Positions 1 to 10,156 of a stretch of DNA of 59,751 nt are shown in pieces. Position numbers and translations under genes: made by a program. This DNA is from Paracoccaceae bacterium (GTDB lineage: Bacteria; Pseudomonadota; Alphaproteobacteria; Rhodobacterales; Rhodobacteraceae). Under the pieces are notes generated by a model. That model did not search any database, was not told where the DNA came from, and saw nothing but the letters and a program-made list of their open reading frames with translations. Numbering within the stretch: the stretch's first letter is position 1; each line of letters opens with the position of its first letter. The stretch is taken from NCBI GenBank assembly GCA_019911965.1, contig JAIOJF010000013.1, forward strand, positions 1 to 59,751. The letters are read 5' to 3'.

Positions 1-332
1 CGCCAAGCGGCCCGCCCCTGACCGCCGGCGAAACCGAGGGCCTGCGGCTGGCGATCCAGGAATGCTGGAATGTCGGCTCGCTGTCGACCGATGCGCTGAA
101 GGTCACGGTGGTGGTTGGCGTATCGCTGGATGCCGAGGCAAAGCCGCTGGCGGCCAGCATCCGGCTGATATCGTCGGAAGGCAATATCGTCGCTGCCGAA
201 CAGGCCTACGAGGCCGCCCGCCGCGCGATCATCCGCTGCGGGGTACGCGGCTACGGCCTGCCGGTGGAGAAATACGATCACTGGCGCGATATCGAAATTA
301 CGTTCAATCCCGAAAAGATGAGGATCAGATGA
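1..332 (+). CDS. tolA: TolA C-terminal domain (5' end outside window)
   Basis: This is the last 109 codons of TolA, the inner-membrane protein that spans the periplasm and couples the TolQR motor to TolB-Pal during outer-membrane constriction. The gene enters the window in frame from position 3 and ends with TGA at 330-332. The visible part is the globular C-terminal domain. It has the family signature of a short helix ([13 protein letters not shown]), a central strand ([11 protein letters not shown]), a second helix with the paired cysteine (ARRAIIRCG) and the closing [11 protein letters not shown] strand. Its stop overlaps the tolB start (ATGA), so it heads the tolB-pal-cpoB group. The N-terminal membrane segment and long helical domain are not in view. 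Confidence 0.93.
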   Translation, partial: PSGPPLTAGETEGLRLAIQECWNVGSLSTDALKVTVVVGVSLDAEAKPLAASIRLISSEGNIVAAEQAYEAARRAIIRCGVRGYGLPVEKYDHWRDIEITFNPEKMRIR

Positions 333-1663
333 GACCTCTTGCCCTGTTTCAGACCCTGGCCATTGCAGCATTCGCCACCGGCCTGCCCGGAATATTACCG
401 GCGCAATCAACCGGCCCGCTCAGGATCGAGATCACCGAAGGCGTGATCGAACCGATGCCTTTCGCAGTGCCAGCTTTCGTGGCCGAGGACAGCGGCGCGC
501 GGGCGCTGGTCGAGGATATTACCGCCGTGGTGGTGGCCGATCTGGTCGGCTCGGGCATTTTCCGCGAAATCCCGCGCAACGCGCATATCTCGGGCATCAG
601 TAATTTCGATTCGCCCGTGCAGTTTTCCGACTGGAAGGCGGTCAATGCGCAGGCGCTGATCACCGGCGCGGTATCGCTGAAAGCCAATGGCCAGATCGCG
701 GTCAAGTTCCGGCTGTTCGACGTGTTCGCCCAGGCCCCGCTGGGCGAGGGCCTGCAATTCGCCGGCCAGCGCGACGATTGGCGGCGGATGGCGCATAAGG
801 TGGCGGATGCGGTCTATTCGCGGCTGACCGGCGAAAGCGGCTATTTCGACAGCCGGGTGGTGTTCGTATCCGAAACCGGACCGAAGGATGCGCGGCGAAA
901 GCGCCTGGCGATCATGGACTACGACGGTGCCAATGTGCGCAACCTGACCGACGACAACGCCATCGTGCTGGCCCCGCGATTCTCGCCGGATGGCCAGAGC
1001 GTGCTTTACACCTCGTATGAAACGGGGATGCCGCGGGTGTTCCAGCTTGATCTTGCCACGATGCGCCGTCATGCCTTTGACGAACAGCCCGGCATGACCT
1101 TCGCACCGCGCTATTCGCCTGATGGCAGGACGGTGCTGATGTCGCTGTCGGAAGACGGCAATACCGATATCTATTCCGCCGATCTGGCCGGTGGCTCGCG
1201 GGTCCGGCTGACCTCGGCGCCGTCGATCGAGACCGCGCCAAGCTATGCGCCTGACGGTCGCCAGATCGTATTTGAAAGCGATCGGGGCGGCAGCCAGCAG
1301 CTTTACATCATGCCCGCCGGCGGCGGCGAGGCACGGCGGATCAGCTTTGGCGCAGGCCGCTACGGCACGCCTGTCTGGTCGCCGCGCGGCGATCTGATCG
1401 CGTTTACCAAGATTTATAACGGGCGGTTCCATATCGGCGTGATGCGCATCGACGGCAGCGAGGAGCGCCTGCTGACGGCCTCCTTCCTGGACGAGGCCCC
1501 GACATGGTCGCCGAACGGGCGGGTGCTGATGTTCTTCCGCGAAACTCGGGGGGTGAACGGTGCGCCGTCGCTCTATTCGGTGGATATCACAGGGCGCAAC
1601 CTGAAACGGGTGCCGACGCCGGGATACGCCTCGGATCCGTCATGGTCGGGATTGCTGCGTTAG
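329..1663 (+). CDS. tolB: Tol-Pal system beta-propeller protein TolB
   Basis: TolB is the periplasmic protein of the Tol-Pal system. It binds Pal and is released by TolA to let Pal relocate to the division site. The ATG at 329 overlaps the tolA stop (ATGA). It gives 444 residues, close to the usual length, starting with a Sec signal peptide ([20 protein letters not shown], then an AQS cleavage region). Residues about 30-160 form the TolB_N domain ([18 protein letters not shown]). From about 180 come propeller blades with repeated PRFSPDG, PRYSPDG, PSYAPDG, PVWSPRG and PTWSPNG turns. An open frame continues upstream to position 62, but that part overlaps tolA and is not coding. No anomaly seen. 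Confidence 0.96.
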   Translation: MRPLALFQTLAIAAFATGLPGILPAQSTGPLRIEITEGVIEPMPFAVPAFVAEDSGARALVEDITAVVVADLVGSGIFREIPRNAHISGISNFDSPVQFSDWKAVNAQALITGAVSLKANGQIAVKFRLFDVFAQAPLGEGLQFAGQRDDWRRMAHKVADAVYSRLTGESGYFDSRVVFVSETGPKDARRKRLAIMDYDGANVRNLTDDNAIVLAPRFSPDGQSVLYTSYETGMPRVFQLDLATMRRHAFDEQPGMTFAPRYSPDGRTVLMSLSEDGNTDIYSADLAGGSRVRLTSAPSIETAPSYAPDGRQIVFESDRGGSQQLYIMPAGGGEARRISFGAGRYGTPVWSPRGDLIAFTKIYNGRFHIGVMRIDGSEERLLTASFLDEAPTWSPNGRVLMFFRETRGVNGAPSLYSVDITGRNLKRVPTPGYASDPSWSGLLR

Positions 1664-1740
1664 CAGTAGATTCCCAAACCGCAGACGCAATGCTATAAGC
1701 AATACAGGCACAGGCAAAAAGCCGGACAAGGAACAGGCAA

Positions 1741-2226
1741 ATGACACTAAGACTGGCGGCAATACTGATCTCGGGCGCATTGGTTCTGGCGGGTTGCGCC
1801 GGTGCGCCGAACGACAACATGCGCAATACCGGCAGCGACAATACCGGCGTCTACCAGCAGGACAGCCCGGAATTCTTCGTCCATCAGGTCGGCGACCGGG
1901 TGCATTTCGCGGTGGACCAAAGCACGCTGAGCGCCGAGGCAATGTCGATCCTGGATGCACAGGCCGCCTGGCTGGGCCAGAACGGCGAGTTTTCCGCCCT
2001 GATCGAAGGCCATGCCGATGAACAGGGCACGCGCGAATACAACCTGGCACTGGGTGCGCGGCGGGCTGCGGCGGCCAAGGATTACCTGGTCAGCAAGGGC
2101 GTGGCCGGTGGCCGCCTCAGGACAATCAGCTACGGCAAGGAACGGCCCATCGAGATCTGCTCGACCGAGGATTGCTGGTCGCGCAACCGCCGCGCGGTGA
2201 CGGTCGTTTCCGCCGGCAGTTCATAA
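1741..2226 (+). CDS. pal: Peptidoglycan-associated lipoprotein Pal
   Basis: Pal is an outer-membrane lipoprotein that binds peptidoglycan through its OmpA-like domain and interacts with TolB. It has 161 residues with a lipoprotein signal ending in LVLAGC, so Cys20 is the expected lipidated residue. The OmpA C-terminal domain covers about residues 50-158: FAVDQSTLS, then IEGHADEQGTREYNLALGAR with the diaminopimelate-contacting Asp/Arg pattern, and a C-terminal NRRAVTV strand. The 77-base gap after tolB contains GCTATAAGC near 1690-1698, which could be a -10 element giving pal extra expression. A GGAACAGG ribosome site lies 5-6 bases before the ATG. cpoB follows closely. Confidence 0.96.
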   Translation: MTLRLAAILISGALVLAGCAGAPNDNMRNTGSDNTGVYQQDSPEFFVHQVGDRVHFAVDQSTLSAEAMSILDAQAAWLGQNGEFSALIEGHADEQGTREYNLALGARRAAAAKDYLVSKGVAGGRLRTISYGKERPIEICSTEDCWSRNRRAVTVVSAGSS

Positions 2227-2239
2227 GCGAAGGAACAGG

Positions 2240-3064
2240 GTGATGGCGATGATGCGCATTCTGCTGGTGCTGGCGCTGGTGCTGGGCGGCACGAGCGCCA
2301 CGGCGCAGACCCGCCGTGAAACCCTGGCCGATATCCGCCAGGAACTGAGCTTTCTCTATGTCGAAATCCAGCGCCTGAAGCAGGAACAATCGACCACCGG
2401 CGATGGAGTGACAGTCTCGGGCAGCGGTACGCCGCTGAAGCGGCTGGACGCGGTGGAAGGCGAATTGCAGCGCATCATCGGCAAAGTCGAGGAACTGGAA
2501 TTCCGCATCGACCGGATCGTGCGCGACGGCACAAGGCGGATCGGCGATCTGGAATTCCGGCTGGTCGAACTGGAAGGCGGCGACATTTCCAAGCTGGGCG
2601 AGACCACGACGCTGGGCGGCGAGCCGCTTAAGACGCCGCCTGCGGTGGTGGTGCCGGACAGTTCGGGAAGCGAGATGGCGGTAAGCGAACAATCCGATTA
2701 CGCCGCCGCCCGCAAGGCCTTTGACGATGGCGATCACGCACAGGCGTCGGAGATGTTCGCAGCCTTCGCCGAAGCCTATCCCGGCGGCCCGCTGACCCCC
2801 GAAGCGCAGTATTATCGCGGTGAATCGCTGGCGGCGCTGTCCAACTGGTCCAGCGCGGCACGCAGTTTCCTGCAGGCGTTTTCCAGCGCCCCGGACAGCG
2901 ATATCGCACCGCAGTCGCTCTATCGCCTTGGCATCAGCCTCGACAAGATCGGCCAGCGCCAGGAGGCCTGCCTGACCCTGAACGAGGTCGGCCTGCGCTA
3001 TCCCGGAAGTGCCGCCAGCGATTCCGCCAAGGCGGATATGGCGGCGATGGATTGCGGGATTTGA
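2240..3064 (+). CDS. cpoB: Cell division coordinator CpoB (YbgF)
   Basis: CpoB is a periplasmic protein that coordinates peptidoglycan synthesis with Tol-Pal-driven outer-membrane constriction. It has 274 residues with a signal peptide ending near TSATAQ. A coiled-coil segment follows (about residues 25-125, rich in Glu/Leu heptads such as LDAVEGELQRIIGKVEELEF). A C-terminal TPR domain runs from about 155 to 270 (YAAARKAFDDGDHAQASEMF, AQYYRGESLAALSNW, SLYRLGISLDKIG). Either the GTG at 2240 or the ATG at 2243 could start translation, since AGGAACAGG lies just upstream of both. It follows pal by 13 bases, as in most proteobacteria, and its end runs into tilS. Confidence 0.93.
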   Translation: MMAMMRILLVLALVLGGTSATAQTRRETLADIRQELSFLYVEIQRLKQEQSTTGDGVTVSGSGTPLKRLDAVEGELQRIIGKVEELEFRIDRIVRDGTRRIGDLEFRLVELEGGDISKLGETTTLGGEPLKTPPAVVVPDSSGSEMAVSEQSDYAAARKAFDDGDHAQASEMFAAFAEAYPGGPLTPEAQYYRGESLAALSNWSSAARSFLQAFSSAPDSDIAPQSLYRLGISLDKIGQRQEACLTLNEVGLRYPGSAASDSAKADMAAMDCGI

Positions 3065-4314
3065 CGGCAAAAACCGGCGAAGCGTTCAATTCGGCAATGC
3101 GGCAATGCCTGCCGGGGGAAATCCCCGGGCGGATCGGCGTCGCCCTGTCAGGCGGCAGCGATTCGACCGCGCTGCTGGTTCTGCTGCACGATTGGGCGGC
3201 GGCGCGGAACGTGGCGCTGGCGGCGGCGACGGTCGATCACGGCCTGCGCCCGGATTCCGCGTCCGAGGCGCGTCTGGCAGCCGGGACCTGCGCCCGGCTT
3301 GGCATTCCCCATCAAACCCTGCACTGGCGCGGCTGGCAGGGGCAGGGCAACCTGCAGGCGGCGGCCCGCGCGGCGCGGTTTGCCCTGCTGGCGGACTGGG
3401 CGAAAGGCGCGAACCTGTCGGCCATCGCGCTGGGCCATACGCAGGACGATCAGGCGGAAACCGTTTTGATGCGGCTGCTGCGAGGCTCGGGCGTGGATGG
3501 CCTGTCGGGCATGGCGATGCGCAACGCGATGGCCGGGGCGATCTGGTTGCGGCCCTTGCTGGGGCTGCGCCGCGAGGATTTGCGCGAGATGCTGCGGGCG
3601 CGCGGATTTGGCTGGAGCGACGATCCAACCAATGACGATCCCGCCTATGACCGGGTGCGCCTGCGTCAGGCAATGGCGGCCCTGGGGCTGGATCCGGAGG
3701 GCCTGTCGGCAACGGCAAAGCGCCTGCAATCGGCCCGTCAGGTTCTGGAACTGACGGCGGAACAGGCAGCGCGGCGGCTGGCAAAGGTCGATCCCGCCGG
3801 GGATGTCATCCTTCAGGCCGAAGGGTTCCGGGCGCTTCCTGCAGAAACCGCGCTGCGGCTGCTGGGCCATTCGCTGGCCTGGGTCGCCTCGGCCCCCTAC
3901 CGGCCCCGCCACACGGCGCTGGCCCGGTTGCACGACCAGTTGCTTGAGGGGCAGCGCGGCGCACTTGCAGGCTGCCTTGTGCGGCCGGACCGTGGTGCGA
4001 TCCGCATCAGCCGCGAACCCGCCGCGGTGGCGGAAATGGTGGTGCCGGTCGGGGAAATCTGGGATGGCCGCTGGCGCGTGTGCGGCCCCGATCAGCCCCC
4101 CGGCGCAAGCATCGCCACACTGGGTGAGGCCGGGCTGGCGCAATTCCCGGACTGGCGCGAAACCGGCCTCATGCGCGGCAGCCTGATCGCGTCACCGGCG
4201 GTCTGGCGTGACGGTGCCCTGATCGCGGCCCCGCTGACGGGGCGGGCAAATGGCTGGACCGCACTTCTTGACAGGGGCGCGGAACACTATTTTTCCTCAA
4301 TATTATCGCATTGA
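3052..4314 (+). CDS. tilS: tRNA(Ile)-lysidine synthase TilS
   Basis: TilS attaches lysine to C34 of the CAU-anticodon tRNA-Ile, converting it to lysidine so that it reads AUA. The ATP-pyrophosphatase P-loop SGGSDST lies near residue 34. It is followed by the family motifs VDHGLRP, ALGHTQDDQAETVLMRLLRGSG and DPTNDDPAYDRVRLR. The length (up to 420 residues) fits the family. The start is uncertain: TTG at 3052 overlaps cpoB by 13 bases, TTG at 3061 and ATG at 3097 are in frame, and the P-loop lies downstream of all of them. The gene ends just before ftsH, the same neighbour as in many bacteria. Confidence 0.92.
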   Translation: MRDLTAKTGEAFNSAMRQCLPGEIPGRIGVALSGGSDSTALLVLLHDWAAARNVALAAATVDHGLRPDSASEARLAAGTCARLGIPHQTLHWRGWQGQGNLQAAARAARFALLADWAKGANLSAIALGHTQDDQAETVLMRLLRGSGVDGLSGMAMRNAMAGAIWLRPLLGLRREDLREMLRARGFGWSDDPTNDDPAYDRVRLRQAMAALGLDPEGLSATAKRLQSARQVLELTAEQAARRLAKVDPAGDVILQAEGFRALPAETALRLLGHSLAWVASAPYRPRHTALARLHDQLLEGQRGALAGCLVRPDRGAIRISREPAAVAEMVVPVGEIWDGRWRVCGPDQPPGASIATLGEAGLAQFPDWRETGLMRGSLIASPAVWRDGALIAAPLTGRANGWTALLDRGAEHYFSSILSH

Positions 4315-4338
4315 ATCCTTTCCGGTGATGCCTATGTT
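4311..4338 (+). promoter_or_regulatory. Candidate promoter for ftsH
   Basis: A TTGAAT hexamer (4311-4316), overlapping the tilS stop, and a TATGTT hexamer (4333-4338) are separated by 16 bases. They lie 55 bases before the ftsH start, in the 78-base gap between the two genes. This looks like a housekeeping or heat-shock type promoter. It is assigned by eye only. Confidence 0.35.
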
Positions 4339-4392
4339 AGGCGCAACGCTGATGCGGCCCGGTGCCGCGCCCTAGTTCGTGGAGCAGGTTAC

Positions 4393-6309
4393 TTGGGAAA
4401 TTCTCGCAACATCGCCTTTTGGGTCATTCTGTTCATATTGATCGTTGCCCTGTTCAATATGTTCACCTCCGGGCAATCGTCGATGGCCACGCGGACGGAT
4501 AATTTCTCGTCCTTCATGAACAAGGTCGAGCGTGGCGATGTCGAAAGCGTGCTGATCGACGGCGAGAAGGTCTATGTCCGCGCCCGCGACGGCAGCGAAT
4601 TCGTCACCGTGATCCCCAAAGGCGCGGAAATAACCGATCGCCTGCTGGCCGCCGATGTCCAGATCAACGCCGAAGCACAGGAGCAATCCTCGGTCCTAAG
4701 CTTCATTTCGCTGTTCGGCCCGGTGCTGCTGCTGGTCGGCGTGTGGATTTTCTTCATGAACCGGATGCAGGGTGGCGGACGCGGCGGCGCGATGGGCTTT
4801 GGCAAATCCAAGGCCAAGCTGTTGACCGAGAAATCGGCCCGCGTCACCTTCGATGATGTCGCCGGTATCGACGAGGCCAAGGAAGAACTGGAAGAAATCG
4901 TCGAATTCCTGCGCGATCCGCAGAAATTCACCCGCCTGGGCGGCATGATCCCGAAAGGTGCGCTGCTGGTCGGCCCGCCGGGCACCGGTAAAACCCTGCT
5001 GGCCCGCGACATCGCCGGCGAGGCCGGCGTGCCGTTCTTCACCATCTCCGGTTCGGATTTCGTGGAGATGTTCGTCGGCGTCGGCGCGTCGCGTGTGCGC
5101 GACATGTTCGATCAGGCGAAAAAGAACGCGCCCTGCATCGTGTTCATCGACGAGATTGATGCCGTTGGCCGCCATCGCGGTGCCGGTTACGGCGGCGGCA
5201 ATGACGAGCGTGAGCAGACGCTGAACCAGTTGCTGGTGGAAATGGACGGGTTCGAGGCCAATGAAGGCGTGATCATCGTCGCCGCCACCAACCGCCCCGA
5301 CGTGCTGGACCCGGCGCTGCTGCGCCCCGGCCGGTTCGACCGGCAGGTGCAGGTGCCCAATCCCGACATCAAGGGCCGCGAGAAAATCCTGGGCGTACAT
5401 GCCCGCAAGACCCCGCTGGCCCCGGATGTCGATCTGCGCATCATCGCGCGCGGCACGCCCGGCTTTTCCGGTGCCGACCTCGCCAATCTGGTGAACGAGG
5501 CGGCGCTGATGGCGGCGCGGACCGGCAAGCGGTTCGTCACGATGGAAGATTTCGAGAACGCCAAGGACAAGGTGATGATGGGGGCCGAACGGCGCTCGAT
5601 GGTGATGTCGGAAGATGAAAAGAAACTGACCGCCTATCACGAGGCCGGCCATGCCGTTGTCGGGCTGAACGTGCCGCAGCACGATCCGATCCACAAGGCG
5701 ACGATCATTCCGCGTGGCCGTGCATTGGGGCTGGTCCTGTCCCTGCCGGAACGCGACCAGTTGTCGGTGACCAAGACCAAGTACAAATCCAAGATCGCGA
5801 TGGCGATGGGCGGCAAGGTGGCCGAGGAACTGACATTCGGGCCGGAAAATGTGACCTCGGGCGCGTCGTCGGACATTCAGCAGGTCACCCGCATCGCGCG
5901 TGCGATGGTCACGCAGTTCGGCATGTCGCCGGAACTCGGCAATATCAATTACTCGAACGAACAGGAAAGCTATCTTGGCTCGCAGGGCAACGGCATGTCG
6001 GCCTCGGACAAGATGCAGGCACTGATCGACGACGAGGTGCGCAAGCTGGTGGATGAGGGCTATGACACCGCCCGCCGCATCCTGACCGAAAAGGCCGATG
6101 ATCTTGACCGCCTGGCCAAGGGCCTGCTGGAATACGAGACCCTGACCGGCGCGGAAATCATGAAGGTGATGGCCGGCGAACCGCTGGACCGGGGCGGCGA
6201 TGAAAGCGACACACCAACCAGCGGCACCCCGTCCGGCAGCGTGACGGCGATTCCGAAAACCGCCAAGCCGAAAACCAAGGGCAGCGGGCTGGAACCGAAG
6301 CCCACCTGA
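4393..6309 (+). CDS. ftsH: ATP-dependent zinc metalloprotease FtsH
   Basis: FtsH is a hexameric inner-membrane AAA+ protease that degrades misassembled membrane proteins and short-lived regulators. The start is TTG at 4393 behind a strong GGAGCAGG site; no better ATG lies at the family N-terminus [11 protein letters not shown]. Of 638 residues, TM1 is about 8-24, a periplasmic domain runs to about 100, and TM2 is about 103-122. The AAA domain has Walker A GPPGTGKT at 194-201, Walker B IVFIDEID, and the second region of homology ending RPGRFDR. The zinc motif HEAGH is at 416-420. The C-terminus ends in a low-complexity Pro/Thr/Lys tail. A hairpin terminator follows. Confidence 0.98.
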   Translation: MGNSRNIAFWVILFILIVALFNMFTSGQSSMATRTDNFSSFMNKVERGDVESVLIDGEKVYVRARDGSEFVTVIPKGAEITDRLLAADVQINAEAQEQSSVLSFISLFGPVLLLVGVWIFFMNRMQGGGRGGAMGFGKSKAKLLTEKSARVTFDDVAGIDEAKEELEEIVEFLRDPQKFTRLGGMIPKGALLVGPPGTGKTLLARDIAGEAGVPFFTISGSDFVEMFVGVGASRVRDMFDQAKKNAPCIVFIDEIDAVGRHRGAGYGGGNDEREQTLNQLLVEMDGFEANEGVIIVAATNRPDVLDPALLRPGRFDRQVQVPNPDIKGREKILGVHARKTPLAPDVDLRIIARGTPGFSGADLANLVNEAALMAARTGKRFVTMEDFENAKDKVMMGAERRSMVMSEDEKKLTAYHEAGHAVVGLNVPQHDPIHKATIIPRGRALGLVLSLPERDQLSVTKTKYKSKIAMAMGGKVAEELTFGPENVTSGASSDIQQVTRIARAMVTQFGMSPELGNINYSNEQESYLGSQGNGMSASDKMQALIDDEVRKLVDEGYDTARRILTEKADDLDRLAKGLLEYETLTGAEIMKVMAGEPLDRGGDESDTPTSGTPSGSVTAIPKTAKPKTKGSGLEPKPT

Positions 6310-6336
6310 TCCGGGGCGCATCGCCCAGAGGATTGA

Positions 6337-6368
6337 CCCCCGGTTGCCGACAGGCCGCCGGGGGTTTT
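6337..6368 (+). terminator. Rho-independent terminator after ftsH
   Basis: CCCCCGG (6337-6343) pairs with CCGGGGG (6358-6364) and is followed by TTTT (6365-6368). It lies 28 bases after the ftsH stop and separates it from fhs. Confidence 0.8.
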
Positions 6369-6492
6369 CGTATCCGCCAAGTGGTCATGGGCGATTTTAA
6401 TCGCAGAAATGTCGGAAAGCGTGTGGGTGCCGGACCGATAAGCCGGTATACGCGCCCAAAGGCAAGGTCGCGTCGGCCAGAAGGGGAAAAGC

Positions 6493-8169
6493 ATGGGATA
6501 CAAGTCGGATATTGAAATCGCCCGCGAGGCCAAAAAGCTGCCAATTCAGGAGATCGGCGCGAGGCTGGGCATCCCGACCGAGCATCTGCTGCCGTTCGGC
6601 CATGACAAGGCCAAGGTCTCGGACGAATTCATCGCCGCACAGCGTGGCAAGAAGGACGGCAAGTTGATCCTGGTCACCGCGATCAACCCGACCCCGGCAG
6701 GCGAAGGCAAGACCACGACGACGGTGGGTCTGGGCGACGGGCTGAACCGGATCGGCAAGAAGGCGGCGATCTGCATCCGCGAGGCCAGCCTTGGCCCCTG
6801 TTTCGGCATGAAGGGCGGCGCGGCAGGCGGCGGTTACGCCCAGGTGGTGCCGATGGAGGAAATGAACCTGCATTTCACCGGTGATTTCCACGCCATTACA
6901 AGTGCCCATAACCTGCTGTCGGCGATGATCGACAACCACATCTACTGGGGCAACGAGCTGGAGATCGACGAGCGCCGCATCGTCTGGCGGCGCGTGATGG
7001 ACATGAACGACCGGGCCTTGCGCGACATGGTGGTCGGGCTTGGCGGCGTGCCGAACGGGTTTGCCCGCCAGACCGGGTTCGATATCACCGTGGCCTCCGA
7101 AGTGATGGCGATCCTGTGCCTGGCAACCGATCTGGCAGACCTGCAGAAACGCCTTGGCGATATCATCGTCGCCTATAGGCGCGACCGCACGGCGATCTAT
7201 TGCCGCGATCTGAAAGCCGATGGCGCGATGACGGTGCTGTTGCAGCAGGCGATGCAGCCCAACCTGGTGCAAACGCTGGAAAACAACCCCGCCTTCGTGC
7301 ATGGCGGCCCGTTTGCCAATATCGCGCATGGCTGCAATTCGGTAGTGGCGACGACGACGGCCCTGAAACTGGCCGATTACGTGGTGACCGAGGCCGGCTT
7401 CGGTGCCGATCTCGGGGCGGAAAAGTTCATGAACATCAAGTGCCGCAAGGCCGGGCTGGCGCCTTCGGTCGTGGTCGTGGTGGCGACGGTTCGTGCGATG
7501 AAGATGAATGGAGGCGTTGCCAAGGCCGATCTCGGGGCAGAGAACGTTGCGGCGGTAAAGGCCGGTTGCCCGAACCTTGGCCGCCATATCGCCAACCTGA
7601 AGCAATTCGGCGTGCCGGTGCTGGTGGCGATCAACCATTTCGTCACCGATACCGATGCCGAAGTGGCGGCAATCCGCGAATACGTGAAATCGCATGGCTC
7701 CGAAGCGATCCTGTGCAAGCACTGGGCGCATGGCTCGGAAGGAACGGTCGATCTGGCGACGCGGGTGGCCGCGATTGCCGATGCCGGGATGGCGAATTTC
7801 TCGCCGATCTATAATGACGAGATGTCGCTGTTCGACAAGATCAAGACCATCGCCACGCGCATCTACCACGCCGACGAGGTGCTGGCGGACAAGAAGATCC
7901 GCGACCAGTTGAAGGAATGGGAAGCTGCCGGCTACGGCCATCTGCCGATCTGCATGGCGAAAACACAGTACAGTTTCTCCACCGATCCGAACCTGCGCGG
8001 TGCGCCGACCGGCCATTCCGTGCCGGTGCGCGAGGTGCGGCTGTCGGCGGGCGCGGGCTTTGTCGTGGTGATCTGCGGCGAGATCATGACCATGCCGGGC
8101 CTGCCACGCCGACCTGCCGCCGAGGCGATCATGCTGAATGACGGTGGCCAGATCGAAGGCTTGTTCTGA
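6493..8169 (+). CDS. fhs: Formate--tetrahydrofolate ligase
   Basis: This enzyme joins formate to tetrahydrofolate using ATP to give 10-formyl-THF, feeding the C1 pool for purines and initiator tRNA. It also works in one-carbon assimilation or oxidation from methylated compounds. It has 558 residues, the standard length. Recognised segments are the nucleotide-binding [14 protein letters not shown] (near residue 68), [20 protein letters not shown], the [15 protein letters not shown] block and the RRPAAEAI region near the end. An AAGGGG site precedes the ATG at 6493. folD lies 650 bases downstream on the same strand, so the two consecutive C1 steps are grouped with one small gene between them. 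Confidence 0.98.
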   Translation: MGYKSDIEIAREAKKLPIQEIGARLGIPTEHLLPFGHDKAKVSDEFIAAQRGKKDGKLILVTAINPTPAGEGKTTTTVGLGDGLNRIGKKAAICIREASLGPCFGMKGGAAGGGYAQVVPMEEMNLHFTGDFHAITSAHNLLSAMIDNHIYWGNELEIDERRIVWRRVMDMNDRALRDMVVGLGGVPNGFARQTGFDITVASEVMAILCLATDLADLQKRLGDIIVAYRRDRTAIYCRDLKADGAMTVLLQQAMQPNLVQTLENNPAFVHGGPFANIAHGCNSVVATTTALKLADYVVTEAGFGADLGAEKFMNIKCRKAGLAPSVVVVVATVRAMKMNGGVAKADLGAENVAAVKAGCPNLGRHIANLKQFGVPVLVAINHFVTDTDAEVAAIREYVKSHGSEAILCKHWAHGSEGTVDLATRVAAIADAGMANFSPIYNDEMSLFDKIKTIATRIYHADEVLADKKIRDQLKEWEAAGYGHLPICMAKTQYSFSTDPNLRGAPTGHSVPVREVRLSAGAGFVVVICGEIMTMPGLPRRPAAEAIMLNDGGQIEGLF

Positions 8170-8176
8170 CAGGGGC

Positions 8177-8211
8177 GCGGGCCGCCGGGGGATCGACCCC
8201 CGGCGGCCCGC
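8177..8211. terminator. Perfect 15-bp hairpin after fhs
   Basis: The 15 bases at 8177-8191 are the exact reverse complement of 8197-8211, with the 5-base loop ATCGA. No T-run follows, so it may act as an RNA 3'-end stabiliser or a weak terminator. Its core (CCGGGGG paired with CCCCCGG) is the same as in the ftsH terminator at 6337-6368. Confidence 0.6.
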
Positions 8212-8248
8212 CTGCCTTCGGCAAGAAAGTTGAATGGAGGGATTTAGA

Positions 8249-8803
8249 ATGCGGATTTTCGGGATAGTGATTATGGCGGCGGGGCTTGCATCGCCTGTTG
8301 CGGCGGGTCCGTGGTTTCAGCATGAATTCGGCGAATTGCGCGCTTATCACAAGGATTGGCTGGCGGTCTGCGCCGAACGCGGTGAAGGTGCCTGCCGGGT
8401 GGTCCAGACCTCGAAGGACCCGGGGTCAGCCGCCTATTTCGATCTGCGCCTGGCGGTGCACCGGATTGACGGCTCGCCCGACTGGGTGGTGGAATTCATG
8501 GATCGCGGCCTGCCGGGGGATGCGCTGACAGCGCTCAGTTTCGAGTTTGACGGCGAGGTGTTCGATCTGCCTGCCGGGGCCTGGAGCGGCGGCGATTTCG
8601 ATTACGGCTCGGCCGTCGATACCGTGACGATCCGCGATCCCGATCTGGCCTTCGCGCTGGTCGAGCGGATGAAAGCGGGTAACCGCGTGATCGTGCGCTA
8701 CGCGCCGGCTGGCGAGGGCGACGGGCAGGCGGTGTTTTCCCTGCGCGGCGCCACGGCGGCGATGAATGCAATCGAGGCGCGGGTTCTGGTGCGTCAGGAA
8801 TAG
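8249..8803 (+). CDS. Small secreted protein of unknown function
   Basis: I do not recognise a characterised family. The product has 184 residues with a clear Sec signal peptide (MRIFGIVIMAAGLASPVAAG). It is then a mixed, mostly beta sequence with two cysteines (WLAVCAERGEGACRVV) that could form a disulfide. This C-x6-C arrangement after a tryptophan resembles invasion-associated-locus-B-like periplasmic proteins, but the similarity is weak. The ATG at 8249 is chosen because GGAGGG lies 7 bases upstream; the ATG at 8234 would leave that site inside the gene. It sits between fhs and folD on the same strand, 18 bases before folD, so it is probably cotranscribed with folD. A role in C1 metabolism is not implied. 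Confidence 0.75.
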   Translation: MRIFGIVIMAAGLASPVAAGPWFQHEFGELRAYHKDWLAVCAERGEGACRVVQTSKDPGSAAYFDLRLAVHRIDGSPDWVVEFMDRGLPGDALTALSFEFDGEVFDLPAGAWSGGDFDYGSAVDTVTIRDPDLAFALVERMKAGNRVIVRYAPAGEGDGQAVFSLRGATAAMNAIEARVLVRQE

Positions 8804-8821
8804 CCCAATCGGAGAGCGGAC

Positions 8822-9724
8822 ATGAGTGCGAAGATCATCGACGGCAAGGCCTTTGCCGAAACGGTACGCGGCAAGGTGGCGGTGCATGTCGCCCGCCTGA
8901 AGGCCGATCACGGCATCACGCCGGGGCTGGCGGTGGTGCTGGTCGGCGAGGATCCGGCCAGCCAGGTTTACGTGCGCAACAAGGGCAAGCAGACGCTGGA
9001 ATGCGGCATGAATTCGTTCGAGCACAAGCTGGATGCCTCAACCGGCGAGGCCGAATTGCTGGCGCTGATCGAGCGGCTGAACAATGATCCGGCGGTGCAT
9101 GGCATTCTGGTGCAACTGCCGCTGCCGAAACATCTGAACGAGGACCTGGTGATCAACGCGATTGCGCCGGACAAGGATGTGGACGGGTTCCATATCTCGA
9201 ATGTAGGGCGTCTGGGCACCGGGCAGAAATCAATGGTGCCCTGCACGCCGCTTGGTTGCCTGATGCTGCTGCGCGATCATCTGGGGTCGCTTTCGGGGCT
9301 GAATGCGGTTGTTGTCGGGCGCTCGAACATCGTCGGCAAGCCGATGGCGAACCTGTTGCTGAAGGACAGTTGCACAGTCACCATCGCGCATTCGCGCACC
9401 CGCGAGATCGAGGCGGTCTGCCGCGCCGCCGATATCGTGGTTGCCGCCGTCGGGCGGCCCGAGATGATCCGGGGCGACTGGATCAGGCCCGGCGCGACGG
9501 TAATTGATGTCGGCATCAACCGGGTGGCAGCACCGGACAAGGGCGAGGGCAAGACCCGCATCGTGGGCGATGTGCATTTTGAAAGCGCATCAGCGGTGGC
9601 GGGGGCGATCACGCCGGTGCCGGGCGGGGTGGGGCCGATGACGATCGCCTGCCTACTGGCCAATACCGTGACCGCCTGTTGCCGGGCGAATGGCCTGGCC
9701 GAACCTGAGGGTCTGACGGCCTGA
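8822..9724 (+). CDS. folD: Bifunctional methylene-THF dehydrogenase/cyclohydrolase FolD
   Basis: FolD is a cytoplasmic enzyme that interconverts 5,10-methylene-THF, 5,10-methenyl-THF and 10-formyl-THF with NADP. It has 300 residues, the usual size. Family landmarks are [14 protein letters not shown] with the catalytic lysine, [18 protein letters not shown], the PDKDVDGFH signature, [14 protein letters not shown] in the Rossmann domain, and [13 protein letters not shown] near the C-terminus. A GGAGAGCGG site precedes the ATG. Together with fhs it forms a formate/10-formyl-THF/methylene-THF module. It ends 2 bases from the stop of a convergent thioesterase gene. Confidence 0.98.
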   Translation: MSAKIIDGKAFAETVRGKVAVHVARLKADHGITPGLAVVLVGEDPASQVYVRNKGKQTLECGMNSFEHKLDASTGEAELLALIERLNNDPAVHGILVQLPLPKHLNEDLVINAIAPDKDVDGFHISNVGRLGTGQKSMVPCTPLGCLMLLRDHLGSLSGLNAVVVGRSNIVGKPMANLLLKDSCTVTIAHSRTREIEAVCRAADIVVAAVGRPEMIRGDWIRPGATVIDVGINRVAAPDKGEGKTRIVGDVHFESASAVAGAITPVPGGVGPMTIACLLANTVTACCRANGLAEPEGLTA

Positions 9725-9726
9725 CC

Positions 9727-10140
9727 TCAGGCGCTGACCGGAACCATCGTGCCCTGCAGCACCGCGATCAGGGTTTCGCGCCCGGCGTCGATGGCGTGAA
9801 CCTCGGCACTGACCACCACCAGCCGCCGGCCCGGTTTCAGTACCTTGCCGGTGGCGCGAAGGCGTTCGCCGCGCCCCGGGGCCAGCAGGTTGATCTTGAT
9901 CTCGGCAGTCAGCACCTCGGTGCCTTCAGGCATTACCGACAAGGCGGCGTAGCCCGCCGCGGTATCGCCCAGCGCGAAGCTGAGCGCGGCATGGGCGAAG
10001 CCCTGCTGCTGGCGGCTGCCTGGCAGGATCGGAGCACTCAGCACCACCTCGCCCGGGGCGACACGCTCGATCTTCGCGCCAAGCGTCTGCATCATCGACT
10101 GGCGGGCGAAACTGTCCTGGATACGGTCTTCGGGGGTCAT
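9727..10140 (-). CDS. PaaI-type hotdog thioesterase
   Basis: A predicted acyl-CoA thioesterase of the PaaI/4HBT hotdog family. It has 137 residues from the ATG at 10140; a longer frame to 10185 starts with basic, unlikely sequence. The hotdog helix GFAHAALSFALGDTAAGYAAL carries the Gly/Asp pattern of PaaI-type enzymes, preceded by SAPILPGSRQQQG. The final strands are KINLLAPGRGERLRATGKVLK and RRLVVVSAEVHA. The substrate cannot be read from sequence. It lies between folD (convergent) and pdeM, and its start is 17 bases downstream of the pdeM stop, so it may be the last gene of that transcript. Confidence 0.85.
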   Translation of the reverse strand: MTPEDRIQDSFARQSMMQTLGAKIERVAPGEVVLSAPILPGSRQQQGFAHAALSFALGDTAAGYAALSVMPEGTEVLTAEIKINLLAPGRGERLRATGKVLKPGRRLVVVSAEVHAIDAGRETLIAVLQGTMVPVSA

Positions 10141-10156
10141 CCGGGGTCCTTTTCGC

